Below, piece by piece: positions 36,340-47,235 of a stretch of 64,000 bases of DNA. This DNA is from Candida dubliniensis CD36 (lineage: Eukaryota; Ascomycota; Pichiomycetes; Serinales; Debaryomycetaceae): positions 806,001 through 870,000 of the forward strand of contig NC_012860.1 of NCBI RefSeq assembly GCF_000026945.1, read 5' to 3'. Position numbers and translations under genes: made by a program. How positions within the stretch are numbered: the stretch's first letter is position 1; each line of letters begins with the position of its first letter. The notes beneath the pieces were generated by a model. It was not told the origin of the DNA, made no database searches, and saw only the letters and a program-made list of their open reading frames with translations.

Positions 36340-38298
36340 CTATAAAAGGCATACTCGCGGCAAGTACTCTTTGAATACTTCATAATGACCAATGAACTTG
36401 CTTGTCAAGTGTGAGCGCAAAGACTTCAATACCACGTCCGGAACATGTGGATATTGACAAATAATAGGAACTCTAACATTAAGCTTGGTATCAAGATCGT
36501 TACGAGAAGTATCATCAGTAGTAGTAATTTTAGCATGAGCCGTTTCGAGAGCCTTATGAACGGTACGGTCTACACTTCCCACCTCCCAAACAAAGAAACG
36601 AGAGCGAATGGTAAAGCCAGACTGTATACCAAATAGGAAAGCATTGGACATGCTAGATTGAAAACCAATATCAGCGGCAGAAGCAACATGAGTATTGAGA
36701 AAATCCTGTAAGAAGGAGAAACAAAAAATAGGAAAAATCAAAATGGAGGAAAAACAAATGTGTGAAATTTCAAGAAAGAGTTCAAGTTTGTCTGTGGACA
36801 GATGACAAATCAGAAAGAAAACAGACGATAACTTGGAAACAACCTCTGAGAAATTTTGGGAAACATGTAAAATAGTTGGAAAATTGAATCTATTAGGAAT
36901 AATAGATGAAGTGACAGGATCATTGGAAGTACCTTCGACAATACACTCTGATAAAGTAGGAATTGCTAGGAAAGTAATATCAGCTGAAGGAAGAGTCACA
37001 ATAGAATCCTTATGGGTAGTATTAGCAGATGATGTAAGTGCACCAATGTAATCCTTATCAATAATAGGTGTAAATGGAGTGGGTGCAACAATAGCATCAT
37101 TATTAGCAATAGATTTGGTTGGAATGACTTGAACAGTATTATCATTCTGAGGAATAATATCATTTTTATCAATCAATCTCCTATACGTCCCATTAAAGTT
37201 CTTAGCTGGAGTAGGACCAGGTGAGGTAGCTACATTGTCGGCCGAAATAGAACATTTAGTGATACCTGAATCTCTCCGTCTTCCTCTACTCTGTTTAGAA
37301 ATGGAGTATTTGGGACGTGGATTGCAAGGGAAATCATGTGGCACGCACAAAGGAGTCTGACCTAACTTAAAGAGCAACTCATGGAAATCAATAGTAGGAA
37401 ATTTGTTTAATATTTGAATAGCGGCATTAGAAAGCCAAGGTTGAGAAGACCATAATGAATTCTGAAGAAGTGGTAATAGCATGGCAGCTTGAACACCCAG
37501 TAAGTAAGGCAAATGAGCCCATCTAAATAGCTGTAGTTGAGCGTCATGGAAATTGAGGGCGACCGGTGAATTAAATACTTGGCCCAAGGAGATATTGACT
37601 TGTCTAACAAAATAAGCTTCAGATTGAGCTTTTGACGGCTTGAACTTCTTGGAAGGTTTCAGCTGTTTGAGTAACCAAATCTTAAATTCAGTCAAGGAAT
37701 AAAAGGTAGTAGAATTATCAATAAGATTAAGCAGGCGTTCATGAATCTTGTCCGTTACAGATGAAAATAAGGAAACCTTGAGAATTTGGGAATTAAAAGG
37801 CACCGAATGTAAAGCAGGACCAATCGAATTTAAAATGACAACTGGGGACTTATCCATATCGACAGCTGGAAATTTATAAGGATTATTCGACAGTGACATA
37901 AAAACGGAACAGCAAGATTTGATAGCCTTTGGAAAGAAATTACAACATTGTGAAAAAAAACTTGTTCGGGGTTGGAAAATAGGAATCTGTTTTGAAGCAT
38001 CGTTGTGAGAAAAATGGTCAACAAAATTAAGCAAATAGACCGAAACATTTCTCATATTGGAAAACGGACGTTTAGCAGCTCCAACAGAAAAGGATGAGAC
38101 ATGTTCTTTCATAAGTGGTTGCTTAGAGCGGCAATAAATGTAAACCATGGAACAGCAAATAACAGTTTGAAAATCGATGAACTGAACCACGCTTAACAAT
38201 AAGTGAATGAGGTATCCAAGGAAGGTGAATAAACATGCTGGATACGACAAGTGGGCAGCGATGAAATATTCAGGGTTCGCAGGAAGGTTGGGCTCCAT
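36340..38298 (-). CDS. Retroelement polyprotein: Gag-like N-terminus fused to integrase C-terminus
   Basis: 652 residues from the ATG formed exactly at the LTR/primer-site junction (38298); the frame stays open into the LTR to an ATG at 38409, which would give 689. No RT or protease motif is visible. Residues about 170-350 look capsid/nucleocapsid-like: helical, Phe/Leu/Trp-rich, then a basic SKQSRGRRRDS. The last 130 or so residues resemble a Ty3/gypsy integrase tail: a G-F-x-x-x-x-x-N-A-F-x-F-G-I-Q-S-G segment, a helix ALETAHAKIT, PDVVLKSL, and LTSKFIGHYEVFKEYL, a GPY/F-module-like end. Everything between Gag and this tail is missing, so one deletion seems to have fused the ends in frame. 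It has stayed open over 1.96 kb, suggesting recent origin or selection. Confidence 0.72.
   Translation of the reverse strand: MEPNLPANPEYFIAAHLSYPACLFTFLGYLIHLLLSVVQFIDFQTVICCSMVYIYCRSKQPLMKEHVSSFSVGAAKRPFSNMRNVSVYLLNFVDHFSHNDASKQIPIFQPRTSFFSQCCNFFPKAIKSCCSVFMSLSNNPYKFPAVDMDKSPVVILNSIGPALHSVPFNSQILKVSLFSSVTDKIHERLLNLIDNSTTFYSLTEFKIWLLKQLKPSKKFKPSKAQSEAYFVRQVNISLGQVFNSPVALNFHDAQLQLFRWAHLPYLLGVQAAMLLPLLQNSLWSSQPWLSNAAIQILNKFPTIDFHELLFKLGQTPLCVPHDFPCNPRPKYSISKQSRGRRRDSGITKCSISADNVATSPGPTPAKNFNGTYRRLIDKNDIIPQNDNTVQVIPTKSIANNDAIVAPTPFTPIIDKDYIGALTSSANTTHKDSIVTLPSADITFLAIPTLSECIVEGTSNDPVTSSIIPNRFNFPTILHVSQNFSEVVSKLSSVFFLICHLSTDKLELFLEISHICFSSILIFPIFCFSFLQDFLNTHVASAADIGFQSSMSNAFLFGIQSGFTIRSRFFVWEVGSVDRTVHKALETAHAKITTTDDTSRNDLDTKLNVRVPIICQYPHVPDVVLKSLRSHLTSKFIGHYEVFKEYLPRVCLL
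38281..38297 (-). other. Primer-binding site of the LTR element
   Basis: On the minus strand TGGAGCCCAACC directly follows the LTR end, with the TGG that pairs to a tRNA CCA end. The implied tRNA 3' end would read GGTTGGGCTCCA; GGGCTCCA recalls yeast tRNA-Lys(CTT). The tRNA match needs checking. Confidence 0.55.
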
Positions 38299-38506
38299 GT
38301 CATAGGCCTTACAGGGCATAAGTCCTTTAGGCACGTGTATTAGGGGAAAAGGTGGATAGTCGTATGAAGAGTGAAAGTATAGAACTACGTAAGTAGAGGC
38401 GGCGAGCACCCGTATTTATAGTATAACCAGGAGGCTGCGCTAGTACGCCATCGTAATAGTAGTGTGTTAACCAGGAATGGTCATAATGAGTCATTTTCCC
38501 GTGACA
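38298..38506 (-). repeat. Right LTR (5' LTR of the minus-strand element), 209 bp
   Basis: Same ends as the left LTR, with 23 extra bases (AGGCTGCGCTAGTACGCCATCGT) near 38432-38454. It contains a CACGTG in the shared part and a TATA-like TATAAATA on the minus strand that may start transcription. Confidence 0.92.
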
Positions 38507-38707
38507 TATATTTATATATATTTATATATATTTATTTATCCCAATAAGCAAATATGAATAAAACTTTGAAATTTAGAAAGGTATTTGATTTGAGATATAA
38601 ATCAATACCGGCTGATAAGAGCTCAATAAAGGAAGAGAAACCCAGCAATTAATCAATTAATCAATTAATCAATTAATTAGTTAATTAAATTCAGTAAATT
38701 TGCAACA

Positions 38708-38761
<54 letters not shown>

Positions 38762-41390
38762 GAATATTAACTATAACCCAGCAATAAAAACATTCTTAAT
38801 ATTCCCCCCCCCCCTAATGTGGTCCAAGATCCAATCTATTTTAACCTAAAAGGGGGTTTTTAAAATGAAAATAAAAAAATAAAAAAAATAAAAGAAAGCA
38901 ATAAATAAAAGAAAGCAATAATTTTAAACAAAATTTTTTGCATCTACTAAAAAAAAAAAATTCAATCTGTATTTCAAATGACATAATTGAATCTGAAACT
39001 TGTGAAACTTGTGAAACTTATTTAACTTATTTAACTTATTTAACTTATTCAATTATCAAAAAAAAAAAAAAGATTTAAATACAAATTTAATAATTATAAA
39101 CTAATAATTTAGATTATTATTAATGTTTTAAATTTATTTTAAATTTTACATATATTACATATTTATCTTAAAAACAAAAAAAAAAAAAAAAACCAAGATA
39201 ATCTTCATATATATTTTATAATTAGTTTATCTTATTTATCTTATTTTATTTCATTTTATTACCCAATTAGAATCATCAATATAAAAGGAATTGAATCACT
39301 GCTTATATATTTTCAAAGATAATCAAACACACAAAGCAAAACATATAATTTATCTTTGAAACACATAAATAAATAAATAAATAAACACCTACCTATCTAC
39401 TTACCTACTTACCTATACCAAAAACGTTTACACTTCTTTACTTCTTTAATAAACTATTTGTGTAATGATTATTTTCTTAACAATGCCCCCCCTTCCCTCC
39501 CCCTCCCCTCCTCCCCCAATATTGTTGAAATGGATTAAATTGCGGTATTGATTGTTGGAAATTTTTATATTATTTATGTTTATGTTTAATTAGTGTTTGA
39601 GACTGAACAAGACCAAAAATGATAAATAAAGTCTAGAATCGATTGGATTAGATTTAGATTAGATATTATAACTTGAAAAACAAAAAATTGGAAACATAAA
39701 TTAAGAATACAATTGCAAAAACATAATAAAAGGTCTTTTAACCAAAAGTAAAGAAAAAGAAATTCCTTTCCCCCTTTTACTACTTCCCAATCCAATTTAA
39801 TGAAATTTGTAAATTTTTGTTATTAAACCTCCCCCCCCCCCCACTTTGTATAACAACACCTATTTCTTCTATTTCTTCTATTTGTATTAACTTCAAAGAA
39901 ATGTAATTACTTGTATTATACAACGAATACCCCCCACCTTCCTCCCCTTCCCCCACCCCCAAATATTCCTTGGAAGTAAATAAGGATTATAAATTTGTTG
40001 CACAATTTATTACTTTAATGTATAACAATTTGGTGGTTGAAATGTATTATAACCCCCAAAAAAAAAACACTCATCCCTAAATCTTCTTAAATATATATAT
40101 ATATATAGTGTTTAAGTGTTTAAGTGGTGGGGGTAGGTGAAGGTTATATTCCTCCCTAAATATAAGTAATATTTGAAATTATATAAATTTTTTCATTAAT
40201 TGTACTTCTTTCTTTTTTTTTTCTTTTATTTTTTTTCTTTGACATTTTTATACTTCAATTGAATTGTCATTTTAGAGGCTTTTGAGTGAATTTTATTTCA
40301 ATGGAACCACACCAATTTTCTAGTTCTTGATTAAGCAAGTGTTTATAGTTGTGTGGTTGTGTGTTTAATCACCATTACCTCAGTTTGCTAATAATCATTA
40401 AAATCCTCAACCAACCAACCAACCAACCAACCAATCAACCAACCAACCAATCAACCTCTCACCCACTTACCCATTTACCAACCCACCCATTCACCTACCA
40501 AATCAATTTTAATTGGAAAAGTGTCACAATGTAGCGCTATTTAATTTAAATGACAATGATATTTACGGTACTGATTCACGTACAATGTGAATACTCACGT
40601 AGTTTCTGGTGGTTGGCTAAAAAGTAGTAAATCAATGCTATTGGATTTATGTGTAATAATGGACACAGTGACTAAGTATAAGTCTTCGAGATACCTCTAT
40701 TCTAAACTTGCATGAGGTCCATTTTAAACTAAATAATTAATTTTCTAGATTTTCTTTACTTAAATAGAATTCAACCTTATCGTGCGTATGTGTACCAATT
40801 ATTCTATTCACTCACACATTCACACACACTTAAATCCTTTTTAACTAATTCAACACTTTCTCTTTAATAACAATTCTTCTTCTTTTATAAGCGATTTACC
40901 AACAAACGTAATTATTCTTTCAACTGATTCTCTGTCGTGTGATAGTACCAAATATAGCATATTTAAAAGATAACTATCCACTACACGACAAAAAGCTTGG
41001 CCGCAAAAAAAAAAAAAAAAAAAAAGAACACACACACACACACACATTTTTAGCCCCATTACACACGACCTTAATTGCTACTAACAAATATTTTTTTTTT
41101 TCTTTTAGCAGCCCAAGGCAAAGAAATCTCCAATTCTTATACTGTGATACTTATTATTAGTTGTTCAACCATCAATACACACCAACCACATAACAAATCA
41201 ATTACTATGACTTACCTATAAAACCAGCTCTCCCGCCTCCCGCCCCCTTCTCCCCTCAATAACAACAATTACAGCACATACTGAAATAAAAACTATAAAT
41301 AAACATCGAAAGTTCTTCCAAATATTCAGTTTTTTTTTCTTTTTTTTCTTTTCATCACTACTTAATCAATCAATCAATTAATTAATCATT
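38507..41390. other. Gene-free region between the LTR element and the PIR relic
   Basis: 2.9 kb of simple-sequence DNA: TCAATTAA units (38642-38685), an ATT run (38709-38761), C9-C12 runs (38803, 39829), TTTAACTTA units (39018-39045), an AACC run (40410-40455) and a CA run (41029-41045). No credible gene. Confidence 0.65.
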
Positions 41391-42394
41391 ATGAAATTTT
41401 CAATTGCTACTTTATCTTTAGCTACTTTTGACTATTGTCAGTGCTGGTTATGTTTCCCGTGATGAAGGTGTTTCTAGAGGTGAAAAAAAAAAAAAAGATT
41501 TGAATGTGATTTCGATACTTTTGATTGGAAATTTGGTTTAGCCTGTTAAAGAATTGAAACATAAAGGTAAAAATTGGTGGTGGTAGTGGTGGTAGTGGTG
41601 GGGGGGGGGGGAGATAAATGTGATGTTGATTTAGATATTGTTTATGAAATAGATGATGATCAATTATTCCATGGTTGTAGAGAAACTTATGATGCTTCTA
41701 AATGCAGAAATTGTTATGATGTTTTTGAATTCAATAATGATGATGATAAATGTCATGGTGATGATGATGATGATGATTGCAAAAAACACAGACGTCCAAA
41801 TAGATTCAATGAAAATAAACATAACAATGATGATGATGATAACTGTGATGATGATTGCAAGAGAAAAAAGAAGGGTTATAGAAACTACAAACGTGGTGGC
41901 TATAGTGATGATGATTGCAAAAAAGTTGAACGTTGTAATTACCCATTCTGTGAACTTTATAAAGATAATTGTGATTTGCCCATCACTTTAAGAAATGGTG
42001 TTTTAAGAGATGAAAGACATGCTATTGGTGAAATTGTTGCTAATCATCAATTCCAATTTGATAACCCATCAAAAAAAAAAAAAAAAAAGGATGCCTTACA
42101 TAAAGGAAGGATTTTCTATTGTTTACATTGAAGGTAATTATTATTTGGCTCTTAATCATGAAATCAAATTCTGGCATTATAAAGTTGATGATAAAGGTTT
42201 ATATAAACTTTATAATAAATCTATTGGTGAACAATGTTCTGAGGAGTGAACTTATTATTTTGAAATCTGATAAAAAAAAAAAAAAGGCTGAATTTAATGA
42301 AAGAGAAGAACATGAAAATGAAAATAAAGATAATGATAAAGATAAAGATGAACATAAAAAGAAAAAATTCGGAAACAAGTATTCAGATTATTAA
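41391..42394 (+). pseudogene. Decayed PIR-like secreted cell-wall protein gene
   Basis: The ATG at 41391 opens a signal-peptide-like MKFSIATLSLAT that loses frame at a TTTT run; TIVSAGYVSRDEGVSRGE continues in another frame. Further breaks fall at an A14 run (41483), at a G-rich run (41600-41611), at an A18 run (42071) and at an A14 run (42272). The pieces read in order: CDFDTFDWKFGLAC, CDVDLDIVYEIDDDQLF, Asp/Lys/Cys-rich middle, then LRNGVLRDERHAIGEIVAN, HQFQFD and LYNKSIGEQC. The last three match the C-terminal module of PIR cell-wall proteins (D-G-x-L-x-D-x-x-G-R-I-G-x-I-V-A-N-x-Q-F-Q-F-D and a terminal S-I-x-x-Q-C). The Pir Q-x-D-G-Q repeats are not seen; an acidic Cys-rich region stands in their place. 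Most likely a pseudogene, unless the homopolymers are sequencing errors. Confidence 0.8.
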
Positions 42395-43223
42395 ATGGTT
42401 AATGGTTAATGGTTAATGGTTAATAATTGAAATTGAAACTAAATTAAATGAAATTGTTAAAATGTGTGCATAATTAATCATCATCATCATCTTCATTTGG
42501 GTATTTGATTTTTGATTTTTCAATTCTTCAGTTTTTTTTTATTCTTCTTTATTTTGGTATATATTGGTATGATTGCAAAAAAAAAAATATTATTATCAAT
42601 TGACTTGATTTTTTTGATTTTTTGATTTGATACTATTATTTGATTATAGTGGTTCATTTATTTGTTGAAGAACAACATAATCTATATTATCATATTTAGA
42701 AGGATATTCTTTTTATTGGTTAATTTTTGATCTTGATGGGTTTTTATTTTTATTTTTATTTTTATTTTTCAATTTCAATTCTATAATTCTATAATTATTT
42801 CTTTCTTTCTTTTTTTATATAATTTCATTTAGTTTATTTAGTTTCTTTTTGGTGAATATGTCAAAAATCAGCACACACACACACACACACATTAAAATTT
42901 AAATTAATATTGTAGAATCATATGTGATGAAACTCTTCTTTTGTGGTTTGGAATGAATATTGAAAAAAGTAAAAAAAAAAAAAAAGTATCTTCACAGATA
43001 ATGATGATGATGATGATGAGACTGAGATTGAGATTGAGAAAAAAAAAAAAAAAAAACCTATCACAGTTTAGAATTCAAAATCATCAATCATATAATAAAA
43101 TATTTTAAAGATATTCTTGTTGTTGGTAATTTAGATATAACTAATGATATATATATATATAAACAACCAATATAACTCAATTAATTAAATCATCGAATTT
43201 TTTTCCTCAAATTAAACGAAAGA
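42395..43223. other. Intergenic region PIR relic/SEN15
   Basis: 829 bp with TAATGGT repeats (42395-42424), TTTTTA units (42749-42770), a CA run (42873-42890) and A runs. It includes the SEN15 promoter. No gene seen. Confidence 0.65.
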
Positions 43224-43787
43224 ATGACATCACAAACAACAACAACATCATCATCATCATCAACAATAAAGCAATCACCATTTGAAACATCAATTCTTGA
43301 TCAAGTACGATTGAATTTAATTCATTATAATTATTGGAATAATGTTACAGTTTATAAACATGATGATTTAGAATTTTTATCAGGGTATCCTCCAGAACCA
43401 TTAATACCTAGTGATAATATTAATATTACTCCAGCCACTCCAATTCTTAAATCATTAAATAATCCCAAACAAATTGAAATAGACAATAAGGATGATAAAA
43501 TAGAAAATATCAATCAACTACAACTGGAAACGGACATAGAATGGATAATACCTCGACGATTAATTCATCACCAAACCCAAACCCAAACCCAAACCCAACT
43601 TCAAAATCAAAATCAAAATCAAGATCAACTGAAATTAACAGTTGGAGAAATAAATCATTGGTTTAAAATCATTAAAACAATTATAGGTTATCGACCTAAA
43701 AGAATAATTATTGCTATTATTAATGATGATGGAACAATTGTATATTATTTTATTCATGATGGAATTACAAAACCTAGACAAAATTAA
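43224..43787 (+). CDS. SEN15: tRNA-splicing endonuclease subunit Sen15
   Basis: 187 residues, ATG 43224. The C-terminal strand pair [20 protein letters not shown] then GITKPRQN is almost the same as the end of yeast Sen15 ([15 protein letters not shown]-x-x-N). The N-terminal helix [20 protein letters not shown] and WIIPRRLI also fit. It is longer than yeast Sen15 (128) by a Thr/Ser start and a Gln-Thr repeat (about 118-135). Sen15 pairs with a catalytic partner in the heterotetramer that cuts introns from pre-tRNAs. Convergent with the DLT1-like gene. Confidence 0.9.
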   Translation: MTSQTTTTSSSSSTIKQSPFETSILDQVRLNLIHYNYWNNVTVYKHDDLEFLSGYPPEPLIPSDNINITPATPILKSLNNPKQIEIDNKDDKIENINQLQLETDIEWIIPRRLIHHQTQTQTQTQLQNQNQNQDQLKLTVGEINHWFKIIKTIIGYRPKRIIIAIINDDGTIVYYFIHDGITKPRQN

Positions 43788-43950
43788 ATTAAATTAAATA
43801 CCTATTTACCTATTTACCTATTTATCTATTTACCTACTAATGCTGTTTTTTTACTGTTATTGAATATATATATGTATACTTGTAATTATTATTACCATTA
43901 ATAAAGATTTCACAAATAATTATTTTATTCTTTTTTTTTTTTTTACTCTT

Positions 43951-46035
43951 TTAACTGAAATGCCTTTTAATGCTACTTGTAGGAGATAAACGTTTAATAC
44001 TATCATCATTACTTGATCTTCTTTCTTGTTGTTGATTAATTTCTTGATTTATAGTAATTTCCGGTACTATTCTTTGTCCTGTTCTAAATTGATAAAATTG
44101 TTGTTGATCATCATAATTATCATCATCTTCTTCTTCTTCTTCTTCTTCATCTTCTTCTTCTTCTTCATCTTTATTATTATTTATAGAATCCAATTCATAA
44201 TCTTCATTTTCAGAATCAGTGATATATCCACTTTGTCTTCTCAGTAATTGATAATATTCTTCATCATAATTATCTTCCCCCATAACATCGTGTTGTTGTT
44301 GTTGTTGTTGTTTGCTTCTTTTAGTAGTAGTAGTACTACTACTACCATGAGAATCATTTTTCAATAATAATGAACGATTTCCTAATGCCAACTTATTTCT
44401 AATCACCGATTTGGAACTACTAAAACTACTTTGATGATGTAACCCTCTATTATGAGTAATATTCAATGAAGAAGAAGTTTCCAAGTTACCATTATTATTA
44501 TTATCATCATCATCACTATTTGTTGCCTTTTCAAAATATTTACTTTCAACTTTATAATGTTGAAATGGATTATTAGAAGAACTATTGTCATCAACATCAT
44601 CATCATCATCATCATCATCATCATAACTTTCATCATCATCGTCATATTCACTATCATATTCTTGATTGTAGTCCGCTCCCACCTCGTCATCATCATCATC
44701 AAATAATGCTGTACTACTATAATCAGATAAGTCAAATCCACTAAATTTGCCACTTAATCTACTTAATTTTCTTAATTTATTAGTACTATTATTACGACTA
44801 TGACTTATTGATCTTGGTAATTTAATTTGATAATCATTTTGACACATTTGACCAAATTTATCAAATTCAATCATAAATTCAATTAATTCTCTTTGATTTA
44901 TTAATTCATTACTAAATCGGAATTTTTCATATAATAAAATTAATTTATTAATATTAGGATTATTTTGAAAATTTTTATTTGAATCAAAAAATTGATTAGT
45001 TAAATAAATAATAATTTCTTCAATTGATAATTCAATAGGTAATGAATCATTAGTAAATATTTTCCCAGTATAAAATTTATCTCCAAAACTTCGAATTACA
45101 TCTTCATAATGAATATTAGGTGGTAATAATGTTCCTTCACCAATGATATTATTACTATCATTTTCATTGATTTGATTAATTGATTCTTTATGGTTATTTT
45201 TCAATGGAGAAAATAAATTTTTATTCATATTTATTAAACATTGAGAATTTCTTTTCATAATATATTCTGGTGGTGATAATCCAGGATGATTAATAATACA
45301 AGTAGTATTTTGTAAAGGACCACTTTTAAATTTAATTTCATGACAATATTTTAATTTATCATCGATATAATGGAAAATTGTATCATTAGCAAAATCATTT
45401 TCAAATGGGATATATAATGATTTATTTGGAATATTATTAATTGAAACTCGTAATTGATAAAGTCGAACAAAATAAATAATTATTGATATAAGTATAAAAA
45501 ATCCACAAGCTCCTAAAACCGTAAATGTTTTAATTGCCAGATCAGATGGTGAATCTAATGTTTGAATAACAACATCAAGAATAGTAACACTAATTAATAA
45601 TAATACTAATAAAGTGATTAAAATTAATGATATTGAATATATCCATCGTAATAATTTTTGCGGTAAACTTAATATTGTTGTTACTTTCGGTCGAGCAAAA
45701 TGTGATGTATAAGTTGTCGTATTTGATCGATGTAATGGTTGCGTTGTTGTTGTTGTTGCATAAATAGTGTTGTCATCATCACCATCATCATCATCAGCAC
45801 GGATAAGGTTATTAGTATTAGGGGCTAAAGAACCTCTAGTATTACTTCTTATAACAGTAATAGGATCAACACTTGATGGAAAAGTAGTAGTAGTAGTGGT
45901 AGGTGTTAATGATGTAGGGGAGTTTAGTCTATTCAGAGTTGATCGTCGTGATACTCCCATCCGTTGTTGTTGTTGTTGTTGTTGTTGATCAGTAGAATCT
46001 TGAATCAGTCGTCGAAATCTTATTCGTCGTTGCAT
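43951..46035 (-). CDS. Dlt1-like two-pass membrane protein
   Basis: 694 residues, ATG 46035. After a Thr/Gln-rich N-terminus, two membrane helices stand close together (about 131-157 and 168-190). A conserved-looking soluble block follows: YIPFENDF, CHEIKFKSGP, C-I-I-N-H-P-G-L-S-P-P-E-Y, PPNIHYEDVIRSFGDKFY and a helical FRFSNELINQRELIEFMIEF. Then come long Asp, Ser and Gln runs. The helix pair plus the N-H-P-G-L-S and Y-E-D-x-I-R-S-x-G-D-K-F pattern suggests the fungal Dlt1 family (defect at low temperature protein 1, molecular role unknown). The acidic C-terminal half is specific to this lineage. The family call is from memory of motifs, so moderate. Confidence 0.6.
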   Translation of the reverse strand: MQRRIRFRRLIQDSTDQQQQQQQQRMGVSRRSTLNRLNSPTSLTPTTTTTTFPSSVDPITVIRSNTRGSLAPNTNNLIRADDDDGDDDNTIYATTTTTQPLHRSNTTTYTSHFARPKVTTILSLPQKLLRWIYSISLILITLLVLLLISVTILDVVIQTLDSPSDLAIKTFTVLGACGFFILISIIIYFVRLYQLRVSINNIPNKSLYIPFENDFANDTIFHYIDDKLKYCHEIKFKSGPLQNTTCIINHPGLSPPEYIMKRNSQCLINMNKNLFSPLKNNHKESINQINENDSNNIIGEGTLLPPNIHYEDVIRSFGDKFYTGKIFTNDSLPIELSIEEIIIYLTNQFFDSNKNFQNNPNINKLILLYEKFRFSNELINQRELIEFMIEFDKFGQMCQNDYQIKLPRSISHSRNNSTNKLRKLSRLSGKFSGFDLSDYSSTALFDDDDDEVGADYNQEYDSEYDDDDESYDDDDDDDDDVDDNSSSNNPFQHYKVESKYFEKATNSDDDDNNNNGNLETSSSLNITHNRGLHHQSSFSSSKSVIRNKLALGNRSLLLKNDSHGSSSTTTTKRSKQQQQQQHDVMGEDNYDEEYYQLLRRQSGYITDSENEDYELDSINNNKDEEEEEDEEEEEEEDDDNYDDQQQFYQFRTGQRIVPEITINQEINQQQERRSSNDDSIKRLSPTSSIKRHFS

Positions 46036-46847
46036 ATTTGAATATTATTTCCCTCCTTTTTATTATGTTAAATATGTGGGTATGATGAATATGGATAATT
46101 CTTAGTGGTATTGTTGACTCATATATATTCCATATGAACTTGAAATTTGTCTATAAAATTTTGTAATTAGAAAGATTAATAAATAAATAAATAAATAGGT
46201 ATGAGTATGAGTGTGACTAGATTGGTTGATTGCTAAATAACTTGTAACGGATCTCTTTCGTCAATAATGTTAATAACTTTAAATATGTAATAATAATAAG
46301 GATATATTTATATGTATGTGTGTATATACTTTTCAATGCATACACAATTGAAGTTTAAAAAATTTAGCGTGCGCCTCTTACCAAATTGAGTATTGTAATT
46401 ATTACTACACCACAGTCACGTGATTTACTCATCAATACTTTTTTAATCTAAACAGCTTGACGATTAATAGAGTTGAATTTAAATCTACTACTATTAGAAG
46501 GTGGGTCTTATTTAAGTTGTACTGAAGTTGACAATTGAAAGATAATTGAATATGAGTTAACACCGACATTGGTATTAGGATTTTGATTAACAAGAAAAGT
46601 CCTGATATACATTATATGTCAAGATAATTAAAGAATAGTTTATTGATTCATTTCATAGTATGAAAATTGGATAGGTATTCGTATTATATATTAAATGATT
46701 TCTCCTAGTATGTCATTTTAATGCTAAAGATTGGAAAGTTGCCAAAAAAAAAAAAAAAAAACAATACATTGCAAACTCTTTCCCATATATAGTTGTTATA
46801 ACTAATTACTTTAAATATCTTAATATAACTTTTCAATTACTATCCTA
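46036..46847. other. Intergenic region DLT1-like/ERF2
   Basis: 812 bp serving as promoter of the DLT1-like gene and 3' flank of ERF2. It has a TCACGTGA (46416-46423) and A-runs. No gene seen. Confidence 0.65.
46416..46423. promoter_or_regulatory. TCACGTGA palindrome, candidate Cbf1 site
   Basis: Perfect 8-bp E-box palindrome about 380 bp upstream of the DLT1-like ATG. In Candida Cbf1 also acts outside sulfur metabolism. Role inferred. Confidence 0.4.
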
Positions 46848-47202
46848 TTAATTGCTAAATGAACCTAATGGTTCAATATTGGCAAATCTTATATCCCCTT
46901 GTTGATAAACATCTCTTGGGAAAGTTAAACTAACTCCAATTGATTTACCTAACCAATTAATATATAAATTCTTCCAAATTGAATGAGTATTATAAACATT
47001 AACAAATCCAGAATCTGTAAAATCTGGTTTCTTTTTATAAACAAAATTAAGATATTCTCTAGTAGTTATATTTTGACTTGTTAAAAAAATATGGAATGCT
47101 AATAATAAACTTGGATACCAAATTGCCAAACATGAATAAATCAATAATAATAAACTTACTGGGTGTGTTTTGATTGATTGATGGAAATTAGTTATTTTGG
47201 TC

Positions 47203-47235
<33 letters not shown>

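Larger units (their letters stand above)
36118..38506 (-). mobile_element. Complete, internally deleted Ty3/gypsy-like LTR retrotransposon
   Basis: A 2.39-kb unit with direct LTRs at both ends (36118-36303 and 38298-38506), each TGTCA...TGACA, and a 5-bp target duplication TATAT (36113-36117 and 38507-38511). It is oriented on the minus strand: primer-binding site next to the right LTR, one long ORF, and a short purine stretch before the left LTR. The internal region is only about 2 kb and has no reverse transcriptase, RNase H or integrase catalytic core. The ORF keeps a Gag-like N-terminal part and an integrase C-terminal-like part. This is the design of a non-autonomous element that uses enzymes made elsewhere; Tca3-type elements of C. 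albicans are a plausible family, not proven here. Confidence 0.88.
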
